From Apophysomyces variabilis (taxonomy: Eukaryota; Mucoromycota; Mucoromycetes; Mucorales; Mucoraceae), in assembly GCA_002749535.1 (NCBI GenBank), contig MZZL01000409.1, positions 736,962 to 800,961 on the forward strand: a DNA stretch of 64,000 nt, read 5' to 3'. The translations under genes were made by a program, and so were the position numbers. Positions 32,644 through 43,210 of the stretch are shown here, piece by piece (positions within the stretch are counted from its first letter, which is position 1; each line of letters starts with the position of its first letter). The notes beneath the pieces are model-generated. The model was not told the origin of the DNA. It made no database searches and was given only the letters and a program-made list of their open reading frames with translations.

Positions 32644-33065
32644 GGTTTGTAATAGAAGATAAATACAATATTATCCAACGACACTTACCAAGTATCGAGT
32701 GTAAAAGCCCTATCCACTTGACTCATGGATCCTGTTCTGCGTCTTTGTTTGCAGCCTTTCAGATCGCCTTACTGGAGCTGGCGTGGATTCCGATCTTTTT
32801 TCTTCTCGTCGCCTGATAGGTCGGCGAAACCTGGATGGTTCAACAATAGCAATACTGGCCTGATTGTTTGCTGCATTACCATCGCGCTAGAACGTACCGG
32901 CACAATTCGCACACTGGTGTTTTTCCTTACCAACATGATTAGATCCAGTTATATTTTTTTTCTTTTTAGAGGTTCTGTCTCGCCCTCTAATAAATTGAAT
33001 CGAAACAAAAAAAAGTTCGCACACTGAACTACACGCAGCACTTTCTCTCGACCATCGTTTTCCAG
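32644..33065. other. no intact gene
   Basis: Sequence between repeat B and the XPG-like relic; may contain its eroded 3' part, but no domain is legible. Confidence 0.4.
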
Positions 33066-33645
33066 TCAAGCCTCGTGGATGAATACACTGCCTTGCTCTA
33101 GGCGAAATTGCGATAGTAAGGCCGCCTGTCTTGTCTTGCATTCAGCTCGTGAATGATGGCGCCTTGGAAAGCTCGAGCAAAGCTGAGCCACTGATCCGGC
33201 GTATTTACAACGGAAACGCTCCCTCGCTACAATATATGGGTCACGGGCCTCTTGTCTTTGTCTTCGTGCATTCATGAAAGCCAGGTCTTTCTTGGCTTGT
33301 CTTGCGGCGTGGGTGGCACTCTTGGCTGATAATCGATCCCCATCAAAGCTTAGACATATCTTTGAGACTTCGCTTCCATCAGTGAACGCGTCAAGTTCAT
33401 TCATCGTATGCTCTACGAGACGTCTGGCGGCCTCAGTATACTGGTCTTGCTGCTGTTCTGATTGTCTTCAATCTCCTTTTGCGTTCAGAAAATCCAACGC
33501 AAAGTCTTGAAGGAGCCAGAAAAAAGCGCAGCAAAAGTTGATGTAGAGGATCTCGACCTGTTGTTGCCGCAGATGGTCGAATAGGTTTTATCGTGGTCGT
33601 GTCTGCTTCCTGGTGCAGATACGCATAAAGTTCTTTTAAACCCAT
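33066..33645 (-). pseudogene. XPG/FEN1-like nuclease relic
   Basis: The reading frame starts MGLKELYAYLHQEADTTTIK, like the MGIxxLxxxL start of XPG/FEN nucleases. It shifts frame near 33570 to continue QQVEILYINFCCAFFWLLQD. It has a TGA near 33468, then resumes in the same register with LVEHTMNELDAF..CLSFDGDRLSAKSATHAARQAKKD, resembling the XPG FDG..K..T..R motif. Downstream the frame becomes unreadable. XPG-like nucleases of this kind occur in many copies in some early fungi, possibly with transposons (inference). At least one frameshift and one stop make it non-functional. Confidence 0.5.
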
Positions 33646-33649
33646 GGTG

Positions 33650-35805
33650 CTACAAAGAATTCAAATGTAACTTTTATGATATACAAAGTAAATGTGCGAT
33701 ACTTACAACTGCTCTTTGTTCTGGATAAGATGTTTCTGCGCTCTTTCTAGCCAGGCTATCAGTATCCATACGACACATGTAGTCTTTAACTGTGATACCT
33801 ACTGGTATAAAACAAATATAAAAAGAATGGTAGATTCTGTAGAAGTGTATATTATTAACAGTACGACTGTTAGTAACGAGTTAACCCATGCGATCAAGAT
33901 GAACTTACAGTGAGAAAAGATAGTGTAAAATAGTTAAAATAATTTTTTGTACAGTATGAAAAGCTCGATTAAAGTGCAAAGAAGTGTATATGTCTGTTTG
34001 ACATGACTGCTTCCTTTAATTCATTGTTCTCAGAATTTTTTTTTAAAAAAATAGGAGACGCTAAATCACATGTTGTCAGTCATATGTTGCTTTCTTTGTC
34101 TCTATAAGTTGGATCTCAGAGAATGTTAGCTTATACTTCATTTTACAACACGTTTATACAGGACAAGGCTTGTAGGCTTTTGAAGTATAAGAAGACATGA
34201 TTAAATTTAGTCAAGAATAAGAAACCAGGATCGTAACAAAGAAACACTTTGAAATAAGGTTTAAAGTGTCACCCTGTCAGATTTATGAAGATCCTGTGTA
34301 AACCAAGTAGAAAAAGATTGGAGCCTGAATTAAAGCAAAGCTTATAGGAACCTGAAACATATTTTTCACAAGAATAGCTTATATGCAAGATGTGTTATAT
34401 GTAGATAGAAAAAGGGATGGATAGAATCCTTTAAGACTGTTGGATATCTTTATTTTATTCAACTTGTCTGCCTATTTATAATTATTTGATTTTATGCGGG
34501 ATTTGTAATTAGTGGACGTTCTTCTCGGCGATAGGTGTATGATTAGCTGAGTGTAAGAACTGCGGTAGAGCAGTGTCACCTTGTCTTCATACTCGGTGAT
34601 AGATCTCTGATTTAGAAAAGAGGTGCAGTCAGTGTTCCAAACTAGAGAAGTTCACTGTAAATGGAAACACGTTAATTCTGATCATCCTGTTCATGGAACA
34701 CAAGTACTAGGAAGTCACACTACGACAGCGACGTATACCACACAAGATATGTCACTTTTGTAGTAAATATCTTTTTGGAAAGATATTCTATATTATTGAA
34801 TTATCTACTAAGTTCAAATTTAGGTATTATTGCTTTAATTGCCTCGTTTATTTTAAGGTTGAAAATGAGAGTAACATATAGAAAATGCATACTTTGATTT
34901 AGATATTATTATTCAATGATTTAGATGCTTATTGAGATCTCGTTTTGCCTTATATTTTTGCTTCTTACTTCAAAGTTTTTATGTCCTCTACCCTGTCTGC
35001 ATTGTTCTTAAATATGCATTTCTTTTATTTTGCTAAAATTCTATGAAACTCCTTTTCTAATATAGTTGCAAAGTTAGTCTATATAATATTCTGTGAAAGA
35101 TTATCTTAGCATGTCTTTAAATAGAGTACATAAAAGCTACTCATCTCCAGGTTAGTTCGAGCAACGTTAATATAGCTCGAGCCATTCCAATTATGCAAAT
35201 TCGGGGTGTATAAACATTGTCTATGGTCATAGTTCTATCCTTACCGATCAATAATATCTCGTATGTCCACCTTATTTCAAAAAATATATCATGTTAAATG
35301 GGTAAAGTAGTGAAAGAAGTAATGAGAAGAAAAATTGCAAACGGGAATAGATAAGTAGGAGACGCAGCTTTGATTGGCAATATTATCTCATTCTCTTGGA
35401 CAGATGAGCCTAATAATTAAAGATAGCTATATATGATTATATCGATTCCAATGGACCACGGCTTTGATTTTAATAGGTTGCAAAATTGCTTTCGAAAGTA
35501 ATGAATTGTCCACTAGGTACCAGTTATGTATTTCTGATTGTTACCAACAGAGACCGTGTGTTTATTCTGTTTAGATTGCTTGTCAATACAACTATAGCAA
35601 GAGTTGCATTTTTATCTTTCACTGCATAATAGATCGCCTAGTGCTCTTTAATTACTTTTTTTTTTCATAGTTCAGCAGAAAGATGCATGAATTGGTTTGC
35701 ACTATGATTTTTTTAATTTCTCAGCGCGAAATTTTCCATTTCCTTTTCTTTGTGTGGACGATAGCCAGAAAACGCGACCTCCGCCCATTAATCTTTGAAA
35801 AAGCA
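33650..35805. other. 2.1 kb AT-rich intergenic stretch
   Basis: No open frame, RNA gene or repeat could be supported. The right end is the 5' flank of the HP1-like gene; an upstream extension of its frame to 35683 has no family support. Confidence 0.5.
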
Positions 35806-37445
35806 ATGACCGAAGGAACGTCCACGTTGCAAAACTTGGCTAAAGGATCTTCAAACGCTTCGAAATCTGACGTACTGACTTCCATCGACTGTCCAGCCAA
35901 CACAACGACAGACAACATGAGCCGACAAAAGGACACCTTACCCGGTTTAGTTACGGAACCAAAGGGATCGCCCTATTATACAGATGACTCTGACGATGAG
36001 GCTAAGAAAGAAGGTCAAGAGAAGCATTTGTTCGAAGATGAGCGCGCTTCAGAAGCATTCAGTCAAAAAAATAGAGAACAACAAACGCCAAAGCAGGATA
36101 GCAAAGAATCAAACAGGGACAGACAAGAAAATGTGAACAGTTTGAAAGCTATGGAAGGAGAAAGAGGCGATCTAAACAGCAAAAACAACGAAGATCTGGA
36201 AGAAACAGAGGATAAGGAGATTGTAATCCTCCACAAAGATGAGATCGCTGACTCACTCTTGTCATCAAAAGAAGAGTCAGATCAACAGGATCAAGGTCGT
36301 AGCGAGCAGGAAGAGACAAACTCACAATTTACCGAAGAGTTTGAGATCCCGGAGCTTTCTCGACGCTTAAAGGAGTATGATGAAGGTGAAGGAGAAGAAA
36401 ACGGAGGTAAAATGAATGAAGAAATTGAGTCGCCGAAAGAACCATTGGAAATGATAACGGTACAACAAGAGTATATAGCAGAAACGGAAAGGGAAGGTGG
36501 CGAAACAACGTACATCACGCGCAGAAGCCGCAAAGAAAGCATACCTATGGAAAATTCTCAAGGAAACCAATGCGACGGTGAGGAGGAAGAGGAGGAGATG
36601 GAAATCCGCGAAAAAGTCCGGTTGCACGACAGTGAGGGATCACTGTATAACGACGAAGAGGGAACAAGTTCGAGCGAAGAGGATGCAATCGAATATCAAG
36701 ACGATGAACACAGCGAACCTCAAGAGTATGAAGTAGAGGCCATCCGTAATCATAAGATGGTCAGGGTAATGTTTGTTGGTTCTTTTTCTATTTTTTACTG
36801 TGGCTATCATGTCAATATACTCAAACTCCATCTTCTAGGGAAAGGTGGTGAGTTATGAAGTGAAGTGGCTAGGATATGATGAAAGCGATAATACGCAAGA
36901 ACCTGCGAAAAACATTCATGAGTAAGGGGAAGGGAAAGAGAGGGGAAAGTGTAGGGATATGGATGTTAAACTGTAATATAGGGATTGCCCTGACCTATGT
37001 GAACAGTACTGGGCAGGTCAGGCCTCGCGACCAGTGAATGCACGGTTTCTTAAGAAACGAATACGTACTGAGAAAGCTTCTTCGCCCAGAAAGCGAAAAC
37101 GAGAGGATAACAATGATCGTTGGAAGTACTCGGAACTAGCCAAGAAATATAAAGTGAATGCGGGCGATATTGAATATGAGCTTCAGGACGAGTACAGGTG
37201 GGCATATGATGAGAGTGAAGACTGGTTAGAAAGGGAGAGTTGGGATAATGTACGTGAGATCCGGACTGTTCAATCAGTGGGCAAAGGGCGATTATTAGCT
37301 TATGTGGATTGGTAAGTAAGATGAATCATAAGGATAATTGAAGGTGAATGATGATGATAGGAAAAATGGGAAGAAAACTGTCCATTTAGTGGAGGAAATT
37401 CATGAACATGCTGCAAAGGAGGTTAGCTATTATTATCCAAGGTGA
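35806..37445 (+). CDS. HP1-like protein (chromodomain plus chromoshadow domain)
   Basis: Exons 35806-36765, 36839-36921, 36982-37311 and 37361-37445 give 485 residues. Residues 1-305 are acidic, Glu/Ser-rich and low complexity, far longer than in typical HP1. The chromodomain (~306-360) reads EYEVEAIRNHKMVRGKVVSYEVKWLGY, split by introns, with the three aromatic-cage positions (Y, W, Y) kept. However the NTWEP motif is NTQEP. A basic hinge (KRIRTEKASSPRKRKRE) leads to a chromoshadow domain (SWDNVREIRTVQSV..LLAYVDWKNGKKTVHLVEEIHEHA). HP1 proteins bind methylated H3K9 and dimerise through the shadow domain to build heterochromatin. Start ATG 35806 was chosen because upstream frame sequence looks non-coding. 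Confidence 0.87.
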
Positions 37446-37984
37446 CACAAATGGTCTGTACTAAGTTGAATTTTGGACAGTTGTTCGTTTTTTATGAGCA
37501 TCGATTGCGTTTTGTGGACTGAAGCGACAGACTGAGTTGTAAATGGATGAGGTGTTGTGCACCATTATACGAAATCACGCCCCTCTCCTTCTCTCCCCTC
37601 GCTTTTTCTTAATCCATTTTTTTTTGTACTTTTTTCCTTTTCGTCTCTCTCTCTTTCTCTCTTTCTCTCTTTTTGTTTCCCCCCTTTGGACTACATGTTT
37701 TAACCGCTTTGTTCTTTTTCTCTTCACAAACCCCCTTTTTTTTATACTCCAACGCCATTTCATTTACCTGATTCTCCTTTGTTCTTTCATTCCCAAACTT
37801 GATTACTGAGAAAGAGGTATACTATAGTGACTCGAAAACGAATAAAATGAATCTCACAAATATTTTTTTTTATATTTTTATATTGATTGATTTATTACGT
37901 TCTTTTCTTTTTCCGTTTTAGAGCTTACAATACACCGTTCTCCTTTAAATATATATATATATATATATTCTTGATCTATAGCAA
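37446..37984. other. intergenic, pyrimidine tract and (AT)n
   Basis: Strong C/T-rich tract at about 37570-37750 and an (AT)10-type run at 37949-37969, just upstream of the UPF0658 start. No gene. Confidence 0.6.
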
Positions 37985-39493
37985 ATGTGGATCATTTCAC
38001 GAGTTGTAAGTCTACTGCGCTTGGATTACCCTTCCCTCCTACTCACCAGCGCTTGAATAGTTTGGTGAATCGCGATGGACGCGCGCCATATTTTGCAACG
38101 TCGTCGTACAGGCTATTCTTGCAATAGCCTTTGAGGCTGCCATTTTTGCCTACTTAGAAATAGAAATTGATATCCTAACACAACAACAACTGAATCAGGC
38201 TATCCCTTTGCAAACAGCCTACGCAAACGCTCGGTCACTGCTCGTCTATTTTGTTCTTTTTATCATCGCCCAAGTGTTCACAGTTATCCTCGTTATTGAT
38301 GCTGTAAGTAACGCCCTTTGAAGAAACCCGTGTTTGCTAAATCCGGAAATCTTCCTCGAAAGATCTATCAAAAGAACACGATCCAATTGATTGCGCTGGT
38401 CGCATTCGAATTGGGCATGAGCGCTTACTCCATCATCCAGTATCATCAGTCATCCACCTTATTCAACACAAATGATACCGTCGGTCAAATCGCACTTCAA
38501 CATTTAGGCGACCATTATCATGCATCTAAATGGGCGGAAATCACCCAAATATGCGTGATGATACTCAGCAGCATGCTTTTCGTCTTTCTGGCTTATAAAT
38601 TATATCTCGAATTTGGATGGCATATTTACAAAAAGATCGGCGCTGATTTAGCCATGCGAGGTAAGAAAACGAAAAAGAAGCATTGGAACTACTTTTACTA
38701 AAGGAAATGCCAAGATCGGTACAAAATGTACCAGATCTTCATGATGCTCCTCAAATTCGATTTCTTCTTTTTCCTTGGATTTTCAGTTCAATATCTCGCC
38801 CTTCTAATTGTTGTATGGTGGCCAGGATCGACAACACCCGAGGAAAAATCAGACATTGTGAGAAAACTCATCGAACACATTGTGCTTAGTTGCGTGGTAT
38901 CAGTGCTTATGCTGTGCTTGGCATACTGGGGCGTAAGTTGGAAATTCTAAAGGAACCTCTGTGATTCCTTTTTTTTTCTCAACTTTGCTATAGTTACGTC
39001 GTGAACGGAAGATACATATGTATCTGTTTATTCTATTGTCCATGGCAAGTATGGCATACTTTATTTATACATTGGTCGAGATATCAGCCAATCCTTCCAA
39101 ATTTTTGGGTTCCCGAGCCTTCCTTACCTTCTTTTGTAAGTCAACTGATTAACAAACCATTGTTGGTCTCATCCTTACACAATTCTCCTTTTTTTTCTCG
39201 TTAGTGTGCGTCGATATGGTGCTTATTTTGGTAACTATGGTTGATCCCTGTATCGATGCTGTGAACTAAACTAAACTATTTTTCTATTAGGTTTCTGTAC
39301 CTGTGGCTGTTGTTTGCTTGCGTAACTTCAACCATGGGTTGATGAACCACAGTAAGTTTGTGATTAAATATAGAATATCAGATTGCTCAGCCGTCCTCTA
39401 GTTTCGCATGCCACTGCAACGTCAGGTTCTACACATTCGATGACTCCCATCGGACACGAAAAGTCAAATTCACGACGCTGGTCTATTGAATAA
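37985..39493 (+). CDS. UPF0658-type Golgi membrane protein
   Basis: Eight exons: 37985-38005, 38061-38303, 38363-38660, 38715-38932, 38994-39135, 39205-39230, 39291-39351 and 39402-39493, with all phases consistent, give 366 residues. About seven membrane segments are visible, beginning [20 protein letters not shown], then [20 protein letters not shown] and [20 protein letters not shown]. The family hallmark ([40 protein letters not shown]) is intact. The C-terminal tail is short and Ser-rich. Fission-yeast relatives are annotated as UPF0658 Golgi apparatus membrane proteins; the biochemical role is unknown. The 21 nt first exon is the least certain part; exon 4 starts at CCAAG|ATCGG by frame. 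Confidence 0.88.
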
Positions 39494-41144
39494 TATTTTG
39501 TTTTTATTTCTTTCTTCATCCTTATTTTTTTCTTTTTCTTTTTACCCTGTAAACTTCTTTTCTACCACATAAACTTCATCGTATGGCACCATAGCTCCGA
39601 TGTGTCACATTGCGTTGCCGATCCTTTTCTGATGGGCAAAAATGCCGTGAAAAGGATGGTGGCTGTCGCTATAACAATAGAATCCTATAATTTCACGTTA
39701 CCACACAGAGCGCCTTTCTCTCTCTGTTGGCACGTCGACAGTAAGTAATCTGTCTGTCAAACGGCATCTCCCGGCTTCTCGTACCGAATAGAGTAGCAAA
39801 GCAAATGAAAGGATTGCCTGATAAGGCTATTAGTGAGGAACTTTGTGGAACTCTTAAGCAACATGTCTAAAATTGTTTAGTCCTGCAAAACTGGTGAGCA
39901 ACGTACATGATAAATATTGTATCTATCTGGTCTGATGATTGGAAAAGACTAGAGAGTGTCACTTGAAATGCATCCATGATCCGCAGCGTAGATTCTGATT
40001 ACTTTTGACAGGTTAGCCTCGCGACCATCACCCGATAATTCCAAAAGGTCAGCACGCTCCCCACCGGGGATAGCGGAGACTTTACTAAACATGCACAAGT
40101 TGAAAAGAGCTTTAAACATCTGAAAGCGCTTTATTCAATTAAGACCAAGAGAAATAAAATCAATAGCTATAATTTTTCTTGTTGCACTTAATACAACAGC
40201 AAAGCAGGAATTTCACATTGGATACCAGTGCTCGAAATAGAAGCCATGGCATTGTTCTCCGCAGCAATTCTTGTTAATAAGGTTTGCCTTGGGGATATAC
40301 CGACGCCCAGGGTCTCGGCTAGCAATGTAAATACATCTGAACGTTAGTAGAGACAGAGCATGCAACCTGTAAGATAATTATTGGTGACGGCCCGTACTCC
40401 AACAGCGTCCCGTTACAGGATAATCCACCAAATCCCGGAAGGTTAACTGGAAGTGCAGCCTTATCTTGTGTACAGATAGATATTATTGCCTCGCATGGAA
40501 AAAAGAAACACTGCAGAATGCAAGCGCGATGACATGTTTCAATTAGAGTCAGACACTGCATAGGTGGATCAAGCGGACAAAGCACGAAAAAAGGCCATTT
40601 CCTTTCTTGAGTCTATTTACATTTTCTTGTAAATATAGGAGGCTTCTGCAAATACGCTAACCTGGTACTCTATTACTATAACAAGAAAAATCACTATTTT
40701 TATGCAGAACCGTCGTGAGCTTTTGAATCTCCTCGGTCTGCTCCGTTCATATCAAACGGTGTTGTCGGTTTACAGTAAATGCACAATCAAAACCTACAAT
40801 AACCAAACGAATGATGCACATAGGAGTTTCAGTATATACAGTTTTTAAACTTGGATTTAAAAGAAATTGCATTTTTTAGACCAATCAAATTCTATTTTTT
40901 AGAAGATTACGGGACGAACTGACCTCTCACATTTAGATGGAAGTCTTCGCTTAAAATCTAAAACTAAATGGATTTCATTTACTATAACCCTGCTGACAAC
41001 TCTCCTCTTATCCTACGATGAGGACTCAGATGGAATTTGATATTCCGCTATGGGCCATGCTGATGGGCCAACCTCCTGACCGAAGTCTATCTCATTAAGG
41101 CACATTCCGTTGTCCCATGGGTCATCCCAGCCCAATTCTGAGCC
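39494..41144. other. gene-free stretch
   Basis: Contains a hairpin-capable segment near 39627-39660 (ATCCTTTTC / GAAAAGGAT). The 88-codon minus frame at 40319-40585 has no domain. Nothing else supported. Confidence 0.45.
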
Positions 41145-41298
41145 CTAGTACAGTAAGAGCAGTGTGAACAATGGTGACAACAGCATGAAAGATGGCGAAA
41201 GATGATTTTTCCTTTTTCTTTTATTTTCTCTTTTTTTTCTTTTTTTTTTTTTTTCCAATCGGCTTATTGAAACAAATAAAAGAGAGAGAAAGACCAGC

Positions 41299-41960
41299 TT
41301 ATGATTTGAAGATGAAAGGTGCATACCAGAGCACTTGTTTACTACGGCATTTATCCAAGAATTGATGAGAATACCAGGCAAATCCTCTAAAATCGATCAG
41401 TTTCAAGCTATTAGCAACCTTACTGATTCTGATAATCAGTGTCTCCGTTTCCAGGAACTTATTCCATTTCACTTTACTCTTAGCCACTAGCCAAAACTGT
41501 TCAATTAGCAAGTACATGCAGCGGTACCCGCGAGATTCTATATATTTAGCTATATCAACCGATGTATGGATTGGTGTATTATCCATCACGAGGTAATGGC
41601 CATTTATATGCGGGTACTGGTCCATTTCATCCATCGTAGCTTTTAAAAAACCTAACATAGTGCCATAACTTTCCCTTTGCTCACACGCCCAATGTCTTCT
41701 CCTCGCTTTCTCTTTTTGTTGGATGGGTGCTGAGGAAGTCTAAGGCTGCATTTAATTAGACCATGGGCAGAAATTACGCTAAAGTGTAAAAAAACTGTAA
41801 CAACCTTGCATCCGTTTTTCATCCTCCGCAAATAGCATCCACTGGTTACTGCACGATCAGTTACGCCACCTTGTGCTGACGACCGGGAAAACTTTAGATT
41901 GTCTGAAGATAAGCAGTGAAGTAGGACCTGAATTACGATGTGCACCAGCTCCATGACGGA
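41299..41960 (-). pseudogene. Tc1/IS630-type DDE transposase relic
   Basis: Two adjacent frames, 41954-41652 (ending ISAHGLIKCSLRL..NKKRKRGEDIGRVSKG) and 41658-41299 (LGFLKATMDEMDQYPHINGHYLVMDNTPIHTS), continue each other across a frameshift near 41655. The second catalytic aspartate sits in YLVMDN. The stretch expected between CMYL and IEQFW, which carries the third acidic residue in Tc1-type enzymes (PYSPELNP-like), is deleted. The C-terminal SNSLKLIDFRGF part remains. DNA cut-and-paste activity is therefore lost. Terminal repeats were not found with confidence, although TACAGTAAGAGCAG occurs at 41149. Confidence 0.7.
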
Positions 41961-42544
41961 TCTGACTTTTGCTTCGATTTCAGTGTATATCTTATGCTCG
42001 ATGTATCATCCGCTTATCTGAAGGGGATGCTGTCTTTGTCCCGTCTGTATTTTTGCCGTATCACAGGTGGATACTCCATGCAAAGAACGTGTCTTTTAAA
42101 TATCGGCAAAGGTTGTGCCAATGTCGCATTATCAACGCAAGCATTTATTTAAAACAAGGAGGAACTAGTGAAAACTTTCGTTAAATTTTTATTGCACGCT
42201 ATCCATCAGTACAAGGCTACTGACTCTTCTAACAAACTAATTCATACCAGAAAATGCATATCTTTGCAAAGTGCAGAATTCGTTCGTCTTGCAAAACCTG
42301 CGTAGAATGCTTACGCCTTGTCTGTAGTCCGTTTATCACTTCAGTACATTATTCCTCTGTGCAACTATGAGCATGGCCATGATACTTCAAAAAACCCAGT
42401 ACTCTACAAATTATAAGGCATGTTCTTTGTTTTACTATGATTTTGGTGAATGATGATAATAATAGGTAATACCAGTAGTTAGGATTTCTATTGTCTAATG
42501 TGCGTAGAGAAAGAGATGACGGGATGCAGAAATCAGTGTATCCT
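41961..42544. other. no supported gene
   Basis: Probably includes the eroded 5' part of the transposase; no legible domain. Confidence 0.4.
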
Positions 42545-43210
42545 TTATCCAGCCATCACCAGGATGGTTCCTGCCAGTATCAAAGGCCAGAAAGAAAAGC
42601 TCGTGGATTCTGAGGACTGCGATACTGTCTTCTCCCCTTGCACTGCGTCTTTCTGCTGGATCGCGCCAGCATTAGCCGCATGGGATCTACCCAAGGCGGA
42701 GGGTGCATTGACGCGAACAGGCACAGGTGTGTCACCCAAGGACGCCGCGTGAGGTCGATTTTTCTTAGTTAGCTGTTCATTTTCTTCCATATTGGCTTCC
42801 GTTTCGGCACCTGGCACGTTGCATGTCTCCTTGACGCGTTGCAACTGTTTTTCCTCCAGCTCTATACAGAAATTTATCTTAGTTCCTCCAGTAGCTATGT
42901 CTTTTCATTTTGTTCTCGCCTCAACACATGCTCCCTCCTGTTTGTTTACCAAACGCACGCACGTCGCCTGCGCATTCAGAATAACATGCTAATAATTGCT
43001 TCTGTGCAGAGCAAAGGCATGAGGGAGAATCGGAATAGCTACATGCATCCACGGCGACTTTAGCTGTCCGCATGCAGAATCCAAATCTGGGTGATTTAGA
43101 ACAAAGAAAGTCGGGGTGCACGAGCAGACCGTGTTCACTTACATTTGATTATTAGTGCAAGCAGAAGCTGTCCAAAAGAAATAGCAACAGATAATGGCGG
43201 CAAATTTCAT
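42545..43210 (-). CDS. secreted cysteine-rich, probably GPI-anchored protein
   Basis: Three exons: 43210-43143, 43086-42950 and 42861-42545 (phases 2 and 1, consistent) encode 173 residues. A signal peptide (MKFAAIICCYFFWTASA) precedes a domain with about seven cysteines (VDACSYSDSPSCLCSAQKQLLACYSEC, continuing to KETCNVP). A Ser/Pro/Ala-rich linker follows. The C-terminus is hydrophobic (FWPLILAGTILVMA) after small residues, as in GPI-attachment signals. Probably displayed at the plasma membrane or cell wall. Family not recognised; the cysteine spacing is reminiscent of small fungal surface proteins but does not clearly match CFEM. Confidence 0.75.

Noticed and set aside
37575..37763. Basic Lys/Arg-rich minus-strand ORF
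   Set aside because: Product of a pyrimidine-rich tract read backwards.
39627..39660. ATCCTTTTC / GAAAAGGAT hairpin
   Set aside because: Nine-base stem with long loop in AT-rich DNA; expected by chance at this scale.
40319..40585. 88-codon minus-strand ORF with many Cys
   Set aside because: No recognisable family, no signal peptide at its start and no splice partner.
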